This document shows, one piece after another, positions 36,483 to 47,180 of a stretch of 64,000 nt of DNA. Position 1 is the first letter of the stretch. The number at the start of each line of letters is the position of its first letter. Below the pieces are notes generated by a model that searched no databases, was not told where the DNA came from, and saw nothing but the letters and a program-made list of their open reading frames with translations. Position numbers and translations under genes: made by a program. Where the stretch lies: assembly GCA_021234155.1 (NCBI GenBank), contig JAJEKV010000060.1:3704451-3768450 (forward strand). The letters run 5' to 3'. Source of the DNA: Isoetes taiwanensis (taxonomy: Eukaryota; Streptophyta; Lycopodiopsida; Isoetales; Isoetaceae).

Positions 36483-36483
36483 A

Positions 36484-36495
36484 TGGTATCAGAGC
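36484..36495 (+). other. Chromovirus primer-binding site
   Basis: TGGTATCAGAGC one base after the 5' LTR, complementary to the initiator tRNA-Met 3' end. Confidence 0.95.
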
Positions 36496-36953
36496 GATGT
36501 TCTTGGTTGACCAAGAACTAGCATTGGCCATAACCATGAAAGTAGTCTAACAGACCTATAGGGGTGTGAAATAAAAATTTCCACCATCGAACCTCGAAAA
36601 TAGGGGAAAAAGTTTTCTCCTAGGTAGTGGGTCCGGAATTAGGGTAAGAAGTGAATGAGTCAAATTCACCTTCTAGTAAAATTGGAGTAAAAATTATGCA
36701 TCTGCATCAAATTTCACCTAAAATGGGTCGAAGAATCATGCCAATCGGAGACCTGGGTGAAAAATGGCGCAAATCCATAATTAATACTTCAAACTATTAG
36801 GAAATTTGAAATTCTAAAGGTATAATACGAATTTTAGTATATGTATTAGAAATTAAACATATATTAATAATAAGGGTACTATGGTGTAATTAATAAGGGG
36901 GGCTAATAAGTAGGCCTATTAATGGTAGGAGAATATTCCTAGGGACCCTCCTC

Positions 36954-36962
36954 TTTAAATAG
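36954..36962 (+). promoter_or_regulatory. Possible TATA box before the H3-like gene
   Basis: TTTAAATAG in a C/T-rich context 89 bases before the ATG at 37051, followed by a CT-rich leader. The spacing fits a Pol II promoter, but the LTR promoter could also serve. Confidence 0.35.
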
Positions 36963-37050
36963 TCTTGCCACCTCATTTTCCCTCCAAACTTTTCCTCCAC
37001 CTTATCTCTCTTGATCAGCCTTACGTCACCCGTTCTCTAGACCGTTAACT

Positions 37051-38145
37051 ATGGCACGCACGGGCGCATACCAGAAGAAGGCAAAAGTACCCACCTACAC
37101 TCGATGGCGACTTAGCAGCAGGTCGCCATGTCAAGAAGATCCCTGAGCACCTTCGACCTAAGCCGGGGGAAGGGGCCTTCTCCAGCAGCAGCAGCGACGA
37201 AACCTACCATGACGTTGAGGAGGAGGCACCTAGCAGTAGCTCTTCGTCAGCAGGCACCCAGAGAACCGGAGAATCCCATCACTTTGGGCCTTCGGACACC
37301 GAGGTGGAAGAGCAGGTGGAAGAACCTGTGGAGGAGCAGCCTCAGCACCAGACCCAGGAGGCGGGCCCTTCAGTGCCCAAGAAGAAGGGCAAGGAGAAAG
37401 TTGCGGAGTGGCCGGAAGAGAGGGCTGCGAGGAAGAAGAGGGAGCGCGAGCGGGAGCTGAGGGAACAGGAAAGAAGGACGAAGAGGAGGAATGATCGGCC
37501 CCGGAGGACCGTAGTAATTGAGGAGCCTCCCCGGCGTGAAGAAGAGGAGGTGGAAGAAGGAGGAGGCGACGAGGAAGAAGAGCAGGAGGAGGACGCTGAC
37601 CCAAGGCCACCTTATCCAAAGTGGCCCGAGCCACCTAAGGTGATAAAGAAGCAGAAGGCCGGCGAAAGCGACCGTCACTCTTGGCGAGGAGCGCCGCCTC
37701 AGCCGCCTCAAGGCGATTAAGAATACCCGCCTTTGGACGAGGTATAACGACCGGCACGCCGTAACGTCCAACGCCACGGAGGGGCCAGCCACCAAAGAAG
37801 CAGCCCAAGCCGCCGCCGCCACGACCCGAGAAGCCAAAGAAGGTCCACCATGGGCCTAACTCTCCGCACGCCCGAGTTTTTCGGGAGATTAAGCACTTCC
37901 AACAGTGCACTAATCTCCTGATTAGGAAGGCGCCCTTCGAGCGGCTCATGAGGGAGGTCATGCAAGAATTCGTCACCGACTATAGGGTGACGTCGCTAAC
38001 AACTAGGGTGCTACAGGTAGCTGCGGAGGCCGAGCTCACCCAGTTGTTCGAAGAGGGAAACCTCTGCGCAATCCATGCGAAGAGGGTGACCCTGATGCCC
38101 AAGGACTTGCACTTGGCGCGTCGCATCCGCAAGGAATACCCTTGA
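37051..38145 (+). pseudogene. Histone H3-like protein encoded inside the retrotransposon
   Basis: Start and end lie in one frame (365 codons), but two small indels throw the middle into the next frame. The N-terminus reads MARTGAYQKKAK, sharing MART with H3. The middle (about 37140-37720) is a Ser/Glu/Arg-rich charged tail with acidic runs, and a proline/lysine-rich segment follows. From 37765 to 38145 the histone fold is open: FREIKHFQQ (alpha-N), [16 protein letters not shown] (alpha-1), TDYRVTS (loop 1), [15 protein letters not shown] (alpha-2), [15 protein letters not shown] and LARRIRK (alpha-3). Against canonical H3 as I remember it, about 40 of the last 64 residues match with no gap. 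HFQ..TNLLI recalls CENH3, but loop 1 has canonical length. The long tail is unlike any host H3 I know. The indels imply this copy is inactive unless translated unusually; the origin looks like capture of a host H3 or CENH3 gene. Confidence 0.88.
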
Positions 38146-38297
38146 GGATGCAATTTTGTGTAAATTAAAGTAACTGATAAATTTTCCCCCTATAAATATA
38201 AAATTTTGTTTTGCAATTGGTATTAGATAAATTGTTCCTTGCATTAGATAATTTCTTTGGAAAATTATTAGTTTAAAAAAAAAATGCGCGAACCCTC

Positions 38298-38571
38298 GAA
38301 ATCGGGTCACACCAAGACAGACCCACCAAGGCCCACGACGCAGGGCTTATGCCGCCCGACCCGGTTTCGCAATTTTTACCCCAATCCAAGCCCAATTCAC
38401 GCAGGAAAAATTCCTAGTTAGGTTAGAATCGTCCAAATAGTCATCCTAGCATTTCTAATTTTTCTAAAATCTTCAGCAGAACTTAGAAAAGACCCAAATC
38501 GGGTCACACCGCGCAGAAACCACCTGCGTCCGCGACGCAGAGGCGAATTGCGCGCTCTGACCCGGTTTCGC
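38298..38571 (+). repeat. Two direct copies of a dyad-symmetric block
   Basis: Each ~75-base copy (38298-38370 and 38496-38571) starts AAATCGGGTCACACC and ends GACCCGGTTTCGC, so each is also an imperfect inverted repeat. They lie 175-450 bases upstream of the TATA box at 38745 and could be binding sites for a regulator. Confidence 0.65.
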
Positions 38572-38744
38572 CCATTTTCGCCTAGATTGACCAATTTGAC
38601 CCAACAAACTGCCAGGTAGTGTTTCTTGCTTTGTTTTGCTTAGAATTGCACTTCATGGTAGCTCATTTGGACACCTATAGCCATAGAATAGAAGTCCTCC
38701 CCACCAAGAACCCTTGTGCACGGAACCCGAGGCGTCGCTAAGTC

Positions 38745-38754
38745 TATAAAAAGG
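38745..38754 (+). promoter_or_regulatory. TATA box of the second internal unit
   Basis: TATAAAAAGG in a C-rich surrounding, followed after ~30 bases by pyrimidine-rich sequence and a ~90-base leader to ATG 38863. This is a textbook plant core promoter layout inside an LTR element. Confidence 0.55.
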
Positions 38755-38862
38755 GGCCTCATTTGTCATTTTCTCCCCATCTAAACTGCTCTCAGGCCTT
38801 TTGGCGATTTTCCAGCTCTCTACTCATCTTCACAAATCATTTTCCATAGCTATTCCTGTTCA

Positions 38863-40342
38863 ATGGCGCCCTCAAGCTTTGTTGTCCTCCTGATCAAGTC
38901 TTCCATGTCTTTGATCATCTCTTTGATCTCCATGCCACTCTGGCTAGAACTCCATACTACACCGACATCATTTGCCAATATGATCAGCAGATTCTACCCT
39001 GGGAAGTTAGCTTGCCACCTAGGGGAGGGAAATGGGTTTCCTTAGACTCTCTTACCCAAGCCATAGGTGGGGATCCAGGGCAAGAGTAGGTCAGGGGATA
39101 GAACCCAAACATGCCGCACTACATGACCTCGTAAGCATCATAGGCATAGATACCTCTCAGCCCAAGCGGCCTTAGCCTTGTTCATGCAAGCAGGGCAAGA
39201 CCAACCAACCAGGAGCCAAATTCAACCCTTGATTTGGCACCTCTCGACACTCCGAGGCGCTGCTTAGGTATTCCACGAGATCGAGATCATGAGTACTAAT
39301 ATTACGGCCCACATCGAAGCACCTATGTTGCATTTGAGCAGATTACGAGGAGGAAGAGGAAGAGAACCCAAGTTGGGAGATAAGGGAGGCAAGAAGGATG
39401 GAGAGGCGCCTAGCTCGGCAATAGGATGTGCTAAGGCGGGACTTGAGCCGCCAATAGGTATCATCACCCCCACCCCGGTGATCATCGGCCCACGGCGAGT
39501 ACATATTCGCCACCCACATCCTCAACCTCCCCTATTGCCCGAGGAGGGCCTCGTGGATCGACGAAGCTCCTAGGCCTAATTGCACAAGAACGGGGGTAGT
39601 GACTTCATCGACTACTCCTACCAAGAAATTCCAAGGGAAGTAGCCGAGCGACATTCCTATCACTTTGAAACTATGTCTGACATCCAGCATACCAACGTGA
39701 TAAGGCGATGTATCGCAGAAGAAGAACCCATCATTCCGTAAGAGGAATTCCGGGAGATCCAAAGCAGGTTGTACAAGCCGGAAGAGGCCCAAGCCCAAAG
39801 AGACCGGTCGCGCCCATGAGTACGCCGAGAAGCTTCTAGCAAAGATCAACTTGGAGAATGCAACTACTATGTGGAGAGACCACGAGGATCTTATGGCATT
39901 AGATATCTTCGGCGAAGCAGCTGGGAGAAGAGGTGCGGGCGCCGGGGGCGGAACCAAGGGCAAATCACTCGTGTACTATCTTCCGCCCTTAACCAAGGGG
40001 CGATGATAGTTTTCCATAAAGAATTCAGCCCAAGAGGTGAAGAGTCCGTGGCACTCCTTATAGCACTTTTCGGGCTTTGGGCAAAGATGCAGAATAGATG
40101 TGAAAGTAGACCATGTTATCCTCTTCAAGAGATCAGTAGCACTTCATGCTCTCGACTTCGCAAGGGGCCACCTCAGGGATGCGCACTTGTCAGTAGTAGC
40201 GGCAACTGCACCAGAACTTCCGGCACCACAGATGGCAAGAGCATTGGAAGGAGGATCGGCGGCAAGAATCCTACAGAACGTCGGCAAGGGCATAGGATTG
40301 AAGAATGTCAAGAACTTCTTCAAATCCATGAGGAGGCACTGA
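38863..40342 (+). pseudogene. Unassigned accessory coding block before gag
   Basis: An ATG at 38863 opens a 60-codon frame, while the neighbouring frame reads more protein-like (DHLFDLHATLARTPYYTDII, then PWEVSLPPRGGKWVSLDSL). Later pieces in shifting frames: YSYQEIPREVAERHSYHFE, EYAEKLLAKINLENATTMW, then MKVDHVILFKRSVALHALDF to the stop at 40340-40342 (...KNFFKSMRRH). I recognise no family. Total size suggests a protein of up to ~490 residues before decay. It precedes gag proper, which starts beyond 40560, so it may be an extra gene or an extended gag N-terminus. Confidence 0.45.
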
Positions 40343-40560
40343 TAAGAAAATTGCTTTGTTAATTAAGTAATTGTACTGATATTCTCTTCAGTTATTATCA
40401 TGTACTTTTATATATATTAATTAATGTCTTATCATGATCTTAACTTATAAGTGGAATTTTCATATGATTTCTTTTATGACTAACATCAATTCAATTGTAA
40501 GCAAAAATGAATACTGTGTAACTTAATAACAAGCATTGATGATTAATCCTTGCAGCAAGG
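40343..40560 (+). other. AT-rich, intron-like spacer before gag
   Basis: 218 bases, strongly AT-rich, between two GC-rich coding blocks, ending TTAATCCTTGCAG directly before coding sequence. The 3' end looks like a plant splice acceptor; no clear donor chosen. A spliced junction into gag is possible. Confidence 0.4.
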
Positions 40561-42150
40561 AACACAGGCTCAGGTTCTCAAGGCCAAGGCCGACACCACC
40601 AGTGGGTACCCAGAAACCTATTTGGACGTGATCAAGATGACAACAACGACGAAATGACGCCGGAAGCAATCAACGCAAGGCTCGTCCAGATGAGGAACCA
40701 GATGCATCAGCTGATCCACTGGGCCACCCCATTGATGAATGCCCAAGAATATGCACCTGCTCCACCACCACCTCCACCGCTACCTCAAAGAAGGCATCGA
40801 GGAAGGTCCACAAAGAGGGGCAGGACAATCGGGGAATGTCGAGACAAGAAGAGGAAAAAGGAGAAACAGTAAGGAGTCCAACACCACCTAGCTCCAGCTC
40901 ATCGCACACTTCGAGCATAGCCAAGACAGTTCTAGCTCGAAAAGTGAGTCCCGACACCCACGTAAGAGCCAGGGCAAGGAAGGAAGATGATTATCAAAGA
41001 AAGTTGACAAAGGCTATGAGCAATGTGTGGAAGACTAGGAAGTTGGATCGTTCGTATGGAAGGACAAAGTCGTATGGAGGTTTTGACGAGATGGAAGAGT
41101 TCGCAACTCTTATGGCATGAAGGATAAGGATATAGGGAAGGTTGCTACAAGAAACTTGATAGGAGCAACTAGAATCTGGTGGAAAAGCTACGAAAAGTCC
41201 AACAAGCTCAAAAGGAAATTCAGATTCAAGACCTTCAAAGAAGGCCTTTCGCAGACATTATGTGCCTAGGTCACATACTAGCGTGCAGATCCAGCCAGCT
41301 TCTACATATTGAACCGGTACCTTGTCGGTAGCAAAGTACACGAGGAATTCATGCAACTCAGTTCCATGTTCCCGGAGTTTCGAAAGGCAAGCGGTTGAAA
41401 CTTACATTGAGGGATTGAACAAGAATATCAAAAGGCTAGTCCGAGCAATCAACCCTAAGTCAAAGGGCGTAATCGGGATAAAGCCATAAGTTTGAAGAAG
41501 CTCCAAGAAACGCCAAGTGAGAGACAAATCGGCCTTCAAAGGAAAGTCAACGGGCAAAGCATCAAGGGCAAAGAATGAGTAAGCAATCAGCAGCTACGCC
41601 ATCAGGAGGCCAGCAGCAAGGAAGAGCTCAGGGTAAGAACTTTGGGGACCGTAAGCCGCAGAATGCATCAGGGGGCAGCATGTTAAAGCGTATTCTAGAC
41701 AGCCTGACGAAAGAGAAGAGACAGGAATGTATTGAGAAGAAGCTATGTTTCAGTGTGCTTCCGGCCCGTGGCAATCAACACATGATTGCCCATTCGCCAT
41801 GCAAAGGGCTTTGGCGAGCTTATGGATTGGGATTCACCGACGGGCGGATGAAGACGACGACGAAGATGAGGCCCGTGACTTCATAGATGGTGAGTGCCAT
41901 ATCCGTGCAAATATTGAGTCTCCGTGATATAGAAAAATCACGACAAAGGATTGGGTTGGCTGATGGAATCATAGATAGCAATCCATATGTAGTCCTCATA
42001 GACACAGGTAGCTCTCACAACTTCGCCTCTCCTAGGCTGGCTGCCCTAATGAAGAACAAGGTATTGAAGTCTAAGCCAAGGCCAGTTGCTATGGCAAACG
42101 GCCATTCTCGCACATTAAGGGGAGGAGGATTACATTCACATAGACCTTAG
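40561..42150 (+). pseudogene. Chromovirus gag and protease, frameshifted
   Basis: Gag pieces: INARLVQMRNQMHQLIHW and a proline run (40680-40790), capsid-like RIWWKSYEKSNKLKRKFRFK (about 41170-41230), VETYIEGLNKNIKRLVRAI (about 41395-41450), a degenerate CCHC knuckle (LCFQC...HDC, about 41745-41800). The protease active site is VLIDTGSSHNFASPRL (about 41994-42041), in the aspartic family. At least five frame breaks and several stops separate the pieces. Gag would form the particle and protease would cut the polyprotein. Confidence 0.75.
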
Positions 42151-42477
42151 TGGAAGTAAGTGGCCGATGGGGGGCGAGATCATGGAGATTGGAAGGTATG
42201 ACCTTATAGTAGGAATGGAGTTCCTAAAGCCAAATAAAGCAATGATCGATCGACCGCGACCGCAATGAAGTCGCCATGACAAAGACCGGACGGCACCACA
42301 TTCATAGTGAGAGGTAAGAAGACAAACTTCTTCTATGCAAAGTGTATTTCTTTGAAGCAACTAAAGGAAAAGTATAGAAAGAAATAAGGTGGATTACATT
42401 TTGAGATTGGAGGCAATCGGGCCCAATAAGCGTGGATGGGAATGACCAAAAGGGGAAGCAAAATGCCCAAGCCAAGA

Positions 42478-43140
42478 GCAAGGCTTATTTCAGAATTCAA
42501 GGATGTATTTCCTGATGAAATCCGAGCTACCACCTTATAGGGTGTGGAGTGTGAGATCACATTAGCACCGGATGCTAAGCCTACCAGCAAGGCACCATAC
42601 GATGAGCACACCGGAGTTGATTGAGCTCAAGAAGCAACCTCGTGAATTGCTTGAGCTTGGTTTTATTAGAGCAAGTGTGTCTCCTTTGAGCACCCATACT
42701 CTTCGTAAAGAAGAAAGATGGGAGCTTAAGAATGTGTGATAGACTATCGCCAACTCAACAAGCGCATTTAAAAGAATAAGTATGCATTGCCAAGGGCAGA
42801 TGATTTGATGGACCAGCTCCAAGGAGCAAAGGTATTCTCTAAAATTGACTTAAGGTCAGGATACCACCAAATAAGGATAAAGGAAGAAGATTAAGACCGC
42901 CTTCAGAACGCGGTATGGTCACTTTGAGTTTACAGTAATGCCCTTTGGATTGTCGAATGCTCCAGCAACTTTTATGCGCCTCATGAACGACGTCTTCAGG
43001 GATTTTCTAGATGAGTTTGTCATTGTCTTCTTCGACGACATTCTAGTCTACAGCAAGTCCATTGAAGATCATAGTCAGCATTTGAGAAGGGTGTTAGAAA
43101 AGTTGAGGCGGCATCGTTTGTATGGAAAGCTCTCCAATAT
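42478..43140 (+). pseudogene. Chromovirus reverse transcriptase, N-terminal part
   Basis: Motifs in order with frame breaks: [84 protein letters not shown], then an open frame with [20 protein letters not shown] and the catalytic FFDDILVYS. The frame is cut at ...YGKLSN by an insertion just before the expected K-C-E-F motif. Confidence 0.88.
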
Positions 43141-43929
43141 GTAGCATTATAACAGGGGGTTTTTTTTGTGATTTTATACGCTTTTTGGCATGGTTTTTAT
43201 ATGATTTCATGGGCGTATTGCACGAGGCATACTAATCAGTATATCTAGAGTGCACACTGGATTCTCATATTTAAATGGCATTTTATCTATGGTTTTGCAA
43301 TGGTTTTGCCTTGCATGTTTTTGTTCCTTAAAAACTTAATTAATTTAATTTTATGGAGGCCATGCAAGCAACGAGGCATTCAACTTTAGGGTTGGAGTTT
43401 AGGGTTCGTGGAGAAGGGATTTAGAGGACCATTTCTGGCAGTTTTGTTCTCGCTATGGCCACAGTTCTCTGATAGCTATTTGGCGATGGCATGAATGTCG
43501 TATCACACTAATGGAGCCCAGGATCAAAATTTTCTTGTCCGGCATCCAAAATCCTGGACGGGATTCCACCCGCCAATGTCTTGTCCGCCTGCCAAATCAT
43601 CAGAGAATCGTGAATAGGAGTTGCTTGCTATGAACATATCGAGTTCTTGAACAGTCGATTCGATTCGCTTTTACAGCTTGCTTGCTCGCCATGACCGTGT
43701 TTGATTTACAAAAAAATTACGGGACAAGCTTCAATTCCCCTACCAAGCTTCTAGGTTTTTACTAGTGAAGGGGATTTAGAGAACCAATAGGTAACGCAAA
43801 ACCACTTCAGTTAGCAATTCATATGAATTATTCGCCTCGCAGATGCTTTGGCATATGAATGATCTCGATTTGATTCAGATTGCCGCAGCTGCCTCGCTTT
43901 TTCGCTACTCCAAACGCTGAGAAGCTTAG

Positions 43930-44960
43930 CCGTAGATGGGCTTAACCGTTGTTGCTTCTATTCATCAGCCAAAGAAGCCAAGTTTTTGAGTTGTTTGACA
44001 ATCTCGTGCATCATCACATGGGAAAACCGTGGTCACGAGGGATGGGCTCGCGAATAAAGAAAGTTGAGTATATCTCGCATTATTACTAGCCTCGTGAATC
44101 GGTTGCAATGATATCGGGTATGCCTAATCTGAAACGCTTTGATGGTCAGGTAATGTCTTGGAGATATGCAAGATATGTCAAACCAAGTGAAGTGACATTC
44201 CTTATCGTCCTTGTCGCATGCGACCATGCAGTTTAGTGGATGAAGGACGAAGACACTTCATATCTATGAGGGAGAACCATGGCATCATACCGGATACTGC
44301 CACTACAGCTTGTATGATTGACATTCTCGGTCGATCAGATATTTGCTTGAAGCAAAATAATTTACTCCGGCGTATGAAACCGTAGATTATTTATCGGAGA
44401 TCTTTGCTTACAGCCTGTAGAACATATGGAAATGTGAAGCTAGGTCAAGAGTGCTTTGATCAAGCTATTGAACCGGATTTACACGATGCAAGTGGCTATG
44501 TTCTTATGTCGCATTTACTCCGATCTTTGTATGGTAAAAGATGCCGAGAAAATTGAAGAACTAAGGTTTCATGCACATGATTGGAAGAAATCTGCCAAGG
44601 CATGGATAGAGGTTAATAATAAGGTGCATGAGTTTATTGTTGGTGATAAAAGTCACCCCGAGTGATAAAATATCTAACATGCCGAAAATGTTAAGTAATA
44701 AACCGGTTATACACCAAAGCTTAACATGGTATTGCAAAGAAATGACGATGAACAAAAAGAAGATGCTTTGTGTGGACACCGCGAGAAGTTAGTCAGAAGC
44801 TTATGGGCTTGTCAAGACGCCTCCGTGTACTCTTATATGAGCCACGAAAAATCTTCGAAAGTGTGCATGGATTGTCATATTGGAGCGTAAACAAGTCCGG
44901 GCCGAAGATGCAGAGTTCTCGGCTCCAATATGGCGGTGCACATTCTCGGGTTCAGCTTTT
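43930..44960 (+). pseudogene. DYW-class PPR gene relic
   Basis: Fragments in order: VKPSEVTFLIVLVACDHA (about 44175-44230), TACMIDILGRSD (about 44305), GNVKLGQECFDQAIE, DASGYVLMSHL, then an E+ block IEELRFHAHDWKKSAKAW and NNKVHEFIVGDKSHPE (44600-44665), then ALCGHREKL (HxE zinc motif of DYW) and KVCMDCHIGA. The final D-Y-W is not readable. The host gene would edit organelle RNA. Many indels; unrelated in detail to the PPR gene at 491, which lacks E+ and DYW. Confidence 0.75.
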
Positions 44961-45342
44961 TGCTTTTTGTTCTTGTTTTTTTCTTGCGAAGGAGCCAGAG
45001 AGTTCCGGCCCGTGCCCCCCTGCGCCTCCACAGCCCAAGTCGCCCTTACCCTTGCTCTATGATCCCGAGCTCATTCATTTTTCGTGTTCTTTTTTCCCTT
45101 TCGCCTACAAGGCTCCACAAGTAATTTGTTTTAGTTTCATTCACCTTTTGGGTTCGACAAGTGATTTGTTTTAGTTTCATTCACCTTTTTGGTTCTGGCT
45201 ATGGACCTTTTGTGATTGCTGGAAAAAGATCTAATACTTCAAGTATTTGAAAACTATAGCATCTCGACAATCGATATTATAATACCATATCATGGTTATT
45301 TTATTACCATTTCATATATATATGTTGTTTCATATTGTATCC

Positions 45343-46270
45343 GATGTATTATTACAAAGATTTTACCCACTAAACAACTGCAGGTGTGTCAACTTGGATA
45401 TTTATAGGAAGCAAATAGAAATAATCAACACAATGAAATTGATATTTTATATCACAAGGATTTGTATGTGGAAAGCCGCAGATTTATTTCATGCTTTTTA
45501 GAAAGAAAATCATAGGAGTTTTGCATGTTTTACATGTTTCTAATGTTTGCTTTTTTTTAGGGCCCCGGGGGCCCAAAAATTTTTAGTATAACAACCAACA
45601 CATAACTACCATTAACATTAATTAACACAACCATTGGGTCCAACACATTTAAATTAAAATCCCCCTTAGACCCCCTTTGGTTTGGGTGCATATTCACACT
45701 AAGTGACGAGGGGCAGCGAGAGCCCCTATAATTATATTTTGCACGCATAAAATCAACACCATATAGTATTTTGTTCAAATCTTATAGTATTTTGCAAATC
45801 TTGTTATACAAGATAGCAAATTTTGTACTTGCATACCCCACAAACGAGGAACTTTACGTACGGTGTAGATTAAGGAATAAGAGGTGAATATGCCTATCCA
45901 ACAGCTCAGGTCTCTGAGTCACCCCGCGGTGAATATGCACCCAAACCAAAGGGGGTCTAAGGGGATTTTAATTTAAATGTGTTGGACCCAATGGTTGTGT
46001 TAATTAATGTTAATGGTAGTTATGTGTTGGTTGTTATACTAAAATTTGCCCCTTCGCCCTAAAAAAGCAAACATACGAAAAACATGTAAAACATGCAAAC
46101 TCCTATGATTTTCTTTTCTAAAAGCATGAAATAATCAGGCCTTTCCACATACAAATCCTTGTGATATAAAAAATCAATTTCATTGTGTTGATTATTTCAT
46201 TTGCTTCCTATAAATATCCAAGTTGAGCACCTGCAGCTTGTTTAGTGGGTAAATGCCGAATAATACATCG
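45343..46270. repeat. Large foldback with ~350-base arms
   Basis: The arms at 45343-45697 and 45929-46270 are inverted copies with few differences: GATGTATTAT at the left end mirrors ATAATACATC at the right, and the inner edges are GGGTGCATATTCAC and GTGAATATGCACCC. The loop is ~230 bases. No protein coded. Arms are close to each other in sequence, so it is younger than the one at 34190. Confidence 0.8.
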
Positions 46271-46279
46271 ATAACCAAA

Positions 46280-47180
46280 AGAGTGGAGTATTTGGGCCAA
46301 AGAGATCTCCAATCGACCCTCGCAAAGATTGAAGCAAAGAGTGGATTGGCCAGCCCAAAGAATGTGGCGAGGTAAGAAGCTTTCTAGGTCCCAAGGGTTA
46401 TTACAAAAGTTCGTAAAGGACTTCGCTAAGGGGGCCCCCCTTGACTCCGGACCTCACTAAGAGTGTTAAGGTGAAAGATTGGAGAACACATTGGTTAGAA
46501 AATGTCCAAGCTTCATTCTAAAAGCTTAAGGAGGCCTTAACAACAACACGACTGCTAGTTCCGCGAGATCCGCATAAGGACAAGATAGTAGCAATGTGAT
46601 GCAAGTAAGATATGTGAGTCCTTATGCGAAGGAAGAGGCAATAGCTTATGATCCAAGTTAGGTTGAACGACACCGAAGCAAAATACTTATCCAAACCACA
46701 TTCAGCAGTCCCCAGCTACGCTCTGGAAAGCCTCAGATTTGGAGGCACGACGGTTTGGGAGGGAAGCTCTCGCTAGATAATCGATCACCGTGAGTCTGTT
46801 AATACATCTTTTTACCCAAATCCACTCGGACCCAAGGCAAAGGAGGTGGATGGAATTCCTAGAAGAGTATGATCTTTGAGATTGCTTATAAGCCGTAAGT
46901 TGAATGTGGTCGCCGATGCTCTTTCTAGAAGACCTCTTGAGACCAGAACTCATTGTAATGCTATATCAACTCTTTCGAGTGGGTATGGCAAGAAAATTGA
47001 GGAGACATTACCATCTGATGGTGATTTCAAGGAGGTATGGGAAAGCCTCTCTAGGGAGGCTAGAAAACGTATAAGGAACGAAGAAGCCTTCAAGCATTAT
47101 AAGAAGGAAGGCAACTTGTTGTACCATAAAAATAAGTTGTGTGTGCCCTCGAATCGCCGGTATAAGGAAGCTAATTCTTC
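46280..47180 (+). pseudogene. Chromovirus RT C-terminus and RNase H, decayed
   Basis: VEYLGQ resumes RT, then AKIEAKSGLASPKNVAR and FVKDFAK, then RNase H traces up to RRWMEFLEEYDL (about 46838-46877) and SRKLNVVADALSRRP (about 46887-46935), the usual RNase H end. A linker (EEAFKHYKKEGNLLYHKNKL, 47080-47140) leads to the integrase zinc module, which is broken. Confidence 0.75.

Larger units (their letters stand above)
38146..38862 (+). other. Spacer between H3-like gene and second block
   Basis: AT-rich 150 bases after the H3 stop, then a tandem block (38298-38571), then a promoter-like region with a TATA box at 38745. It behaves like a terminator-plus-promoter spacer rather than coding DNA; that reading is inference. 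Confidence 0.5.
43136..46279. other. 3.1-kb insertion splitting the chromovirus RT
   Basis: RT reads to YGKLSN at about 43136 and resumes with VEYLGQ at about 46282. Between lie gene-free AT-rich DNA (43140-43930), a DYW-PPR relic and a large foldback element at the right edge. No clean TSD or common termini, so the insertion mechanism is open. Confidence 0.75.

Noticed and set aside
35584-36514. Open frames of 60-116 codons in the chromovirus LTRs, repeated at 50034-50983
   Set aside because: They occur in both LTRs because the LTRs are repeats, have no domain, and lie in regulatory sequence.
37230-37837. Long open frames on the minus strand opposite the H3-like gene
   Set aside because: They mirror the purine-rich acidic tail (serine/leucine/proline-rich antisense) and have no motif; the plus strand holds the histone fold.
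37948-38145. A short stand-alone protein starting at ATG 37948
   Set aside because: This start would cut alpha-1 of the histone fold; the open frame and H3 homology run upstream to 37765.
44880-45174. Open frames 60-134 codons long after the DYW relic
   Set aside because: They extend over the decayed end of the PPR gene and a T-rich stretch; no independent domain.
43136-46279. Helitron as the vehicle of the PPR relic
   Set aside because: No TC start, CTRR end or terminal hairpin that fits could be placed at both edges.
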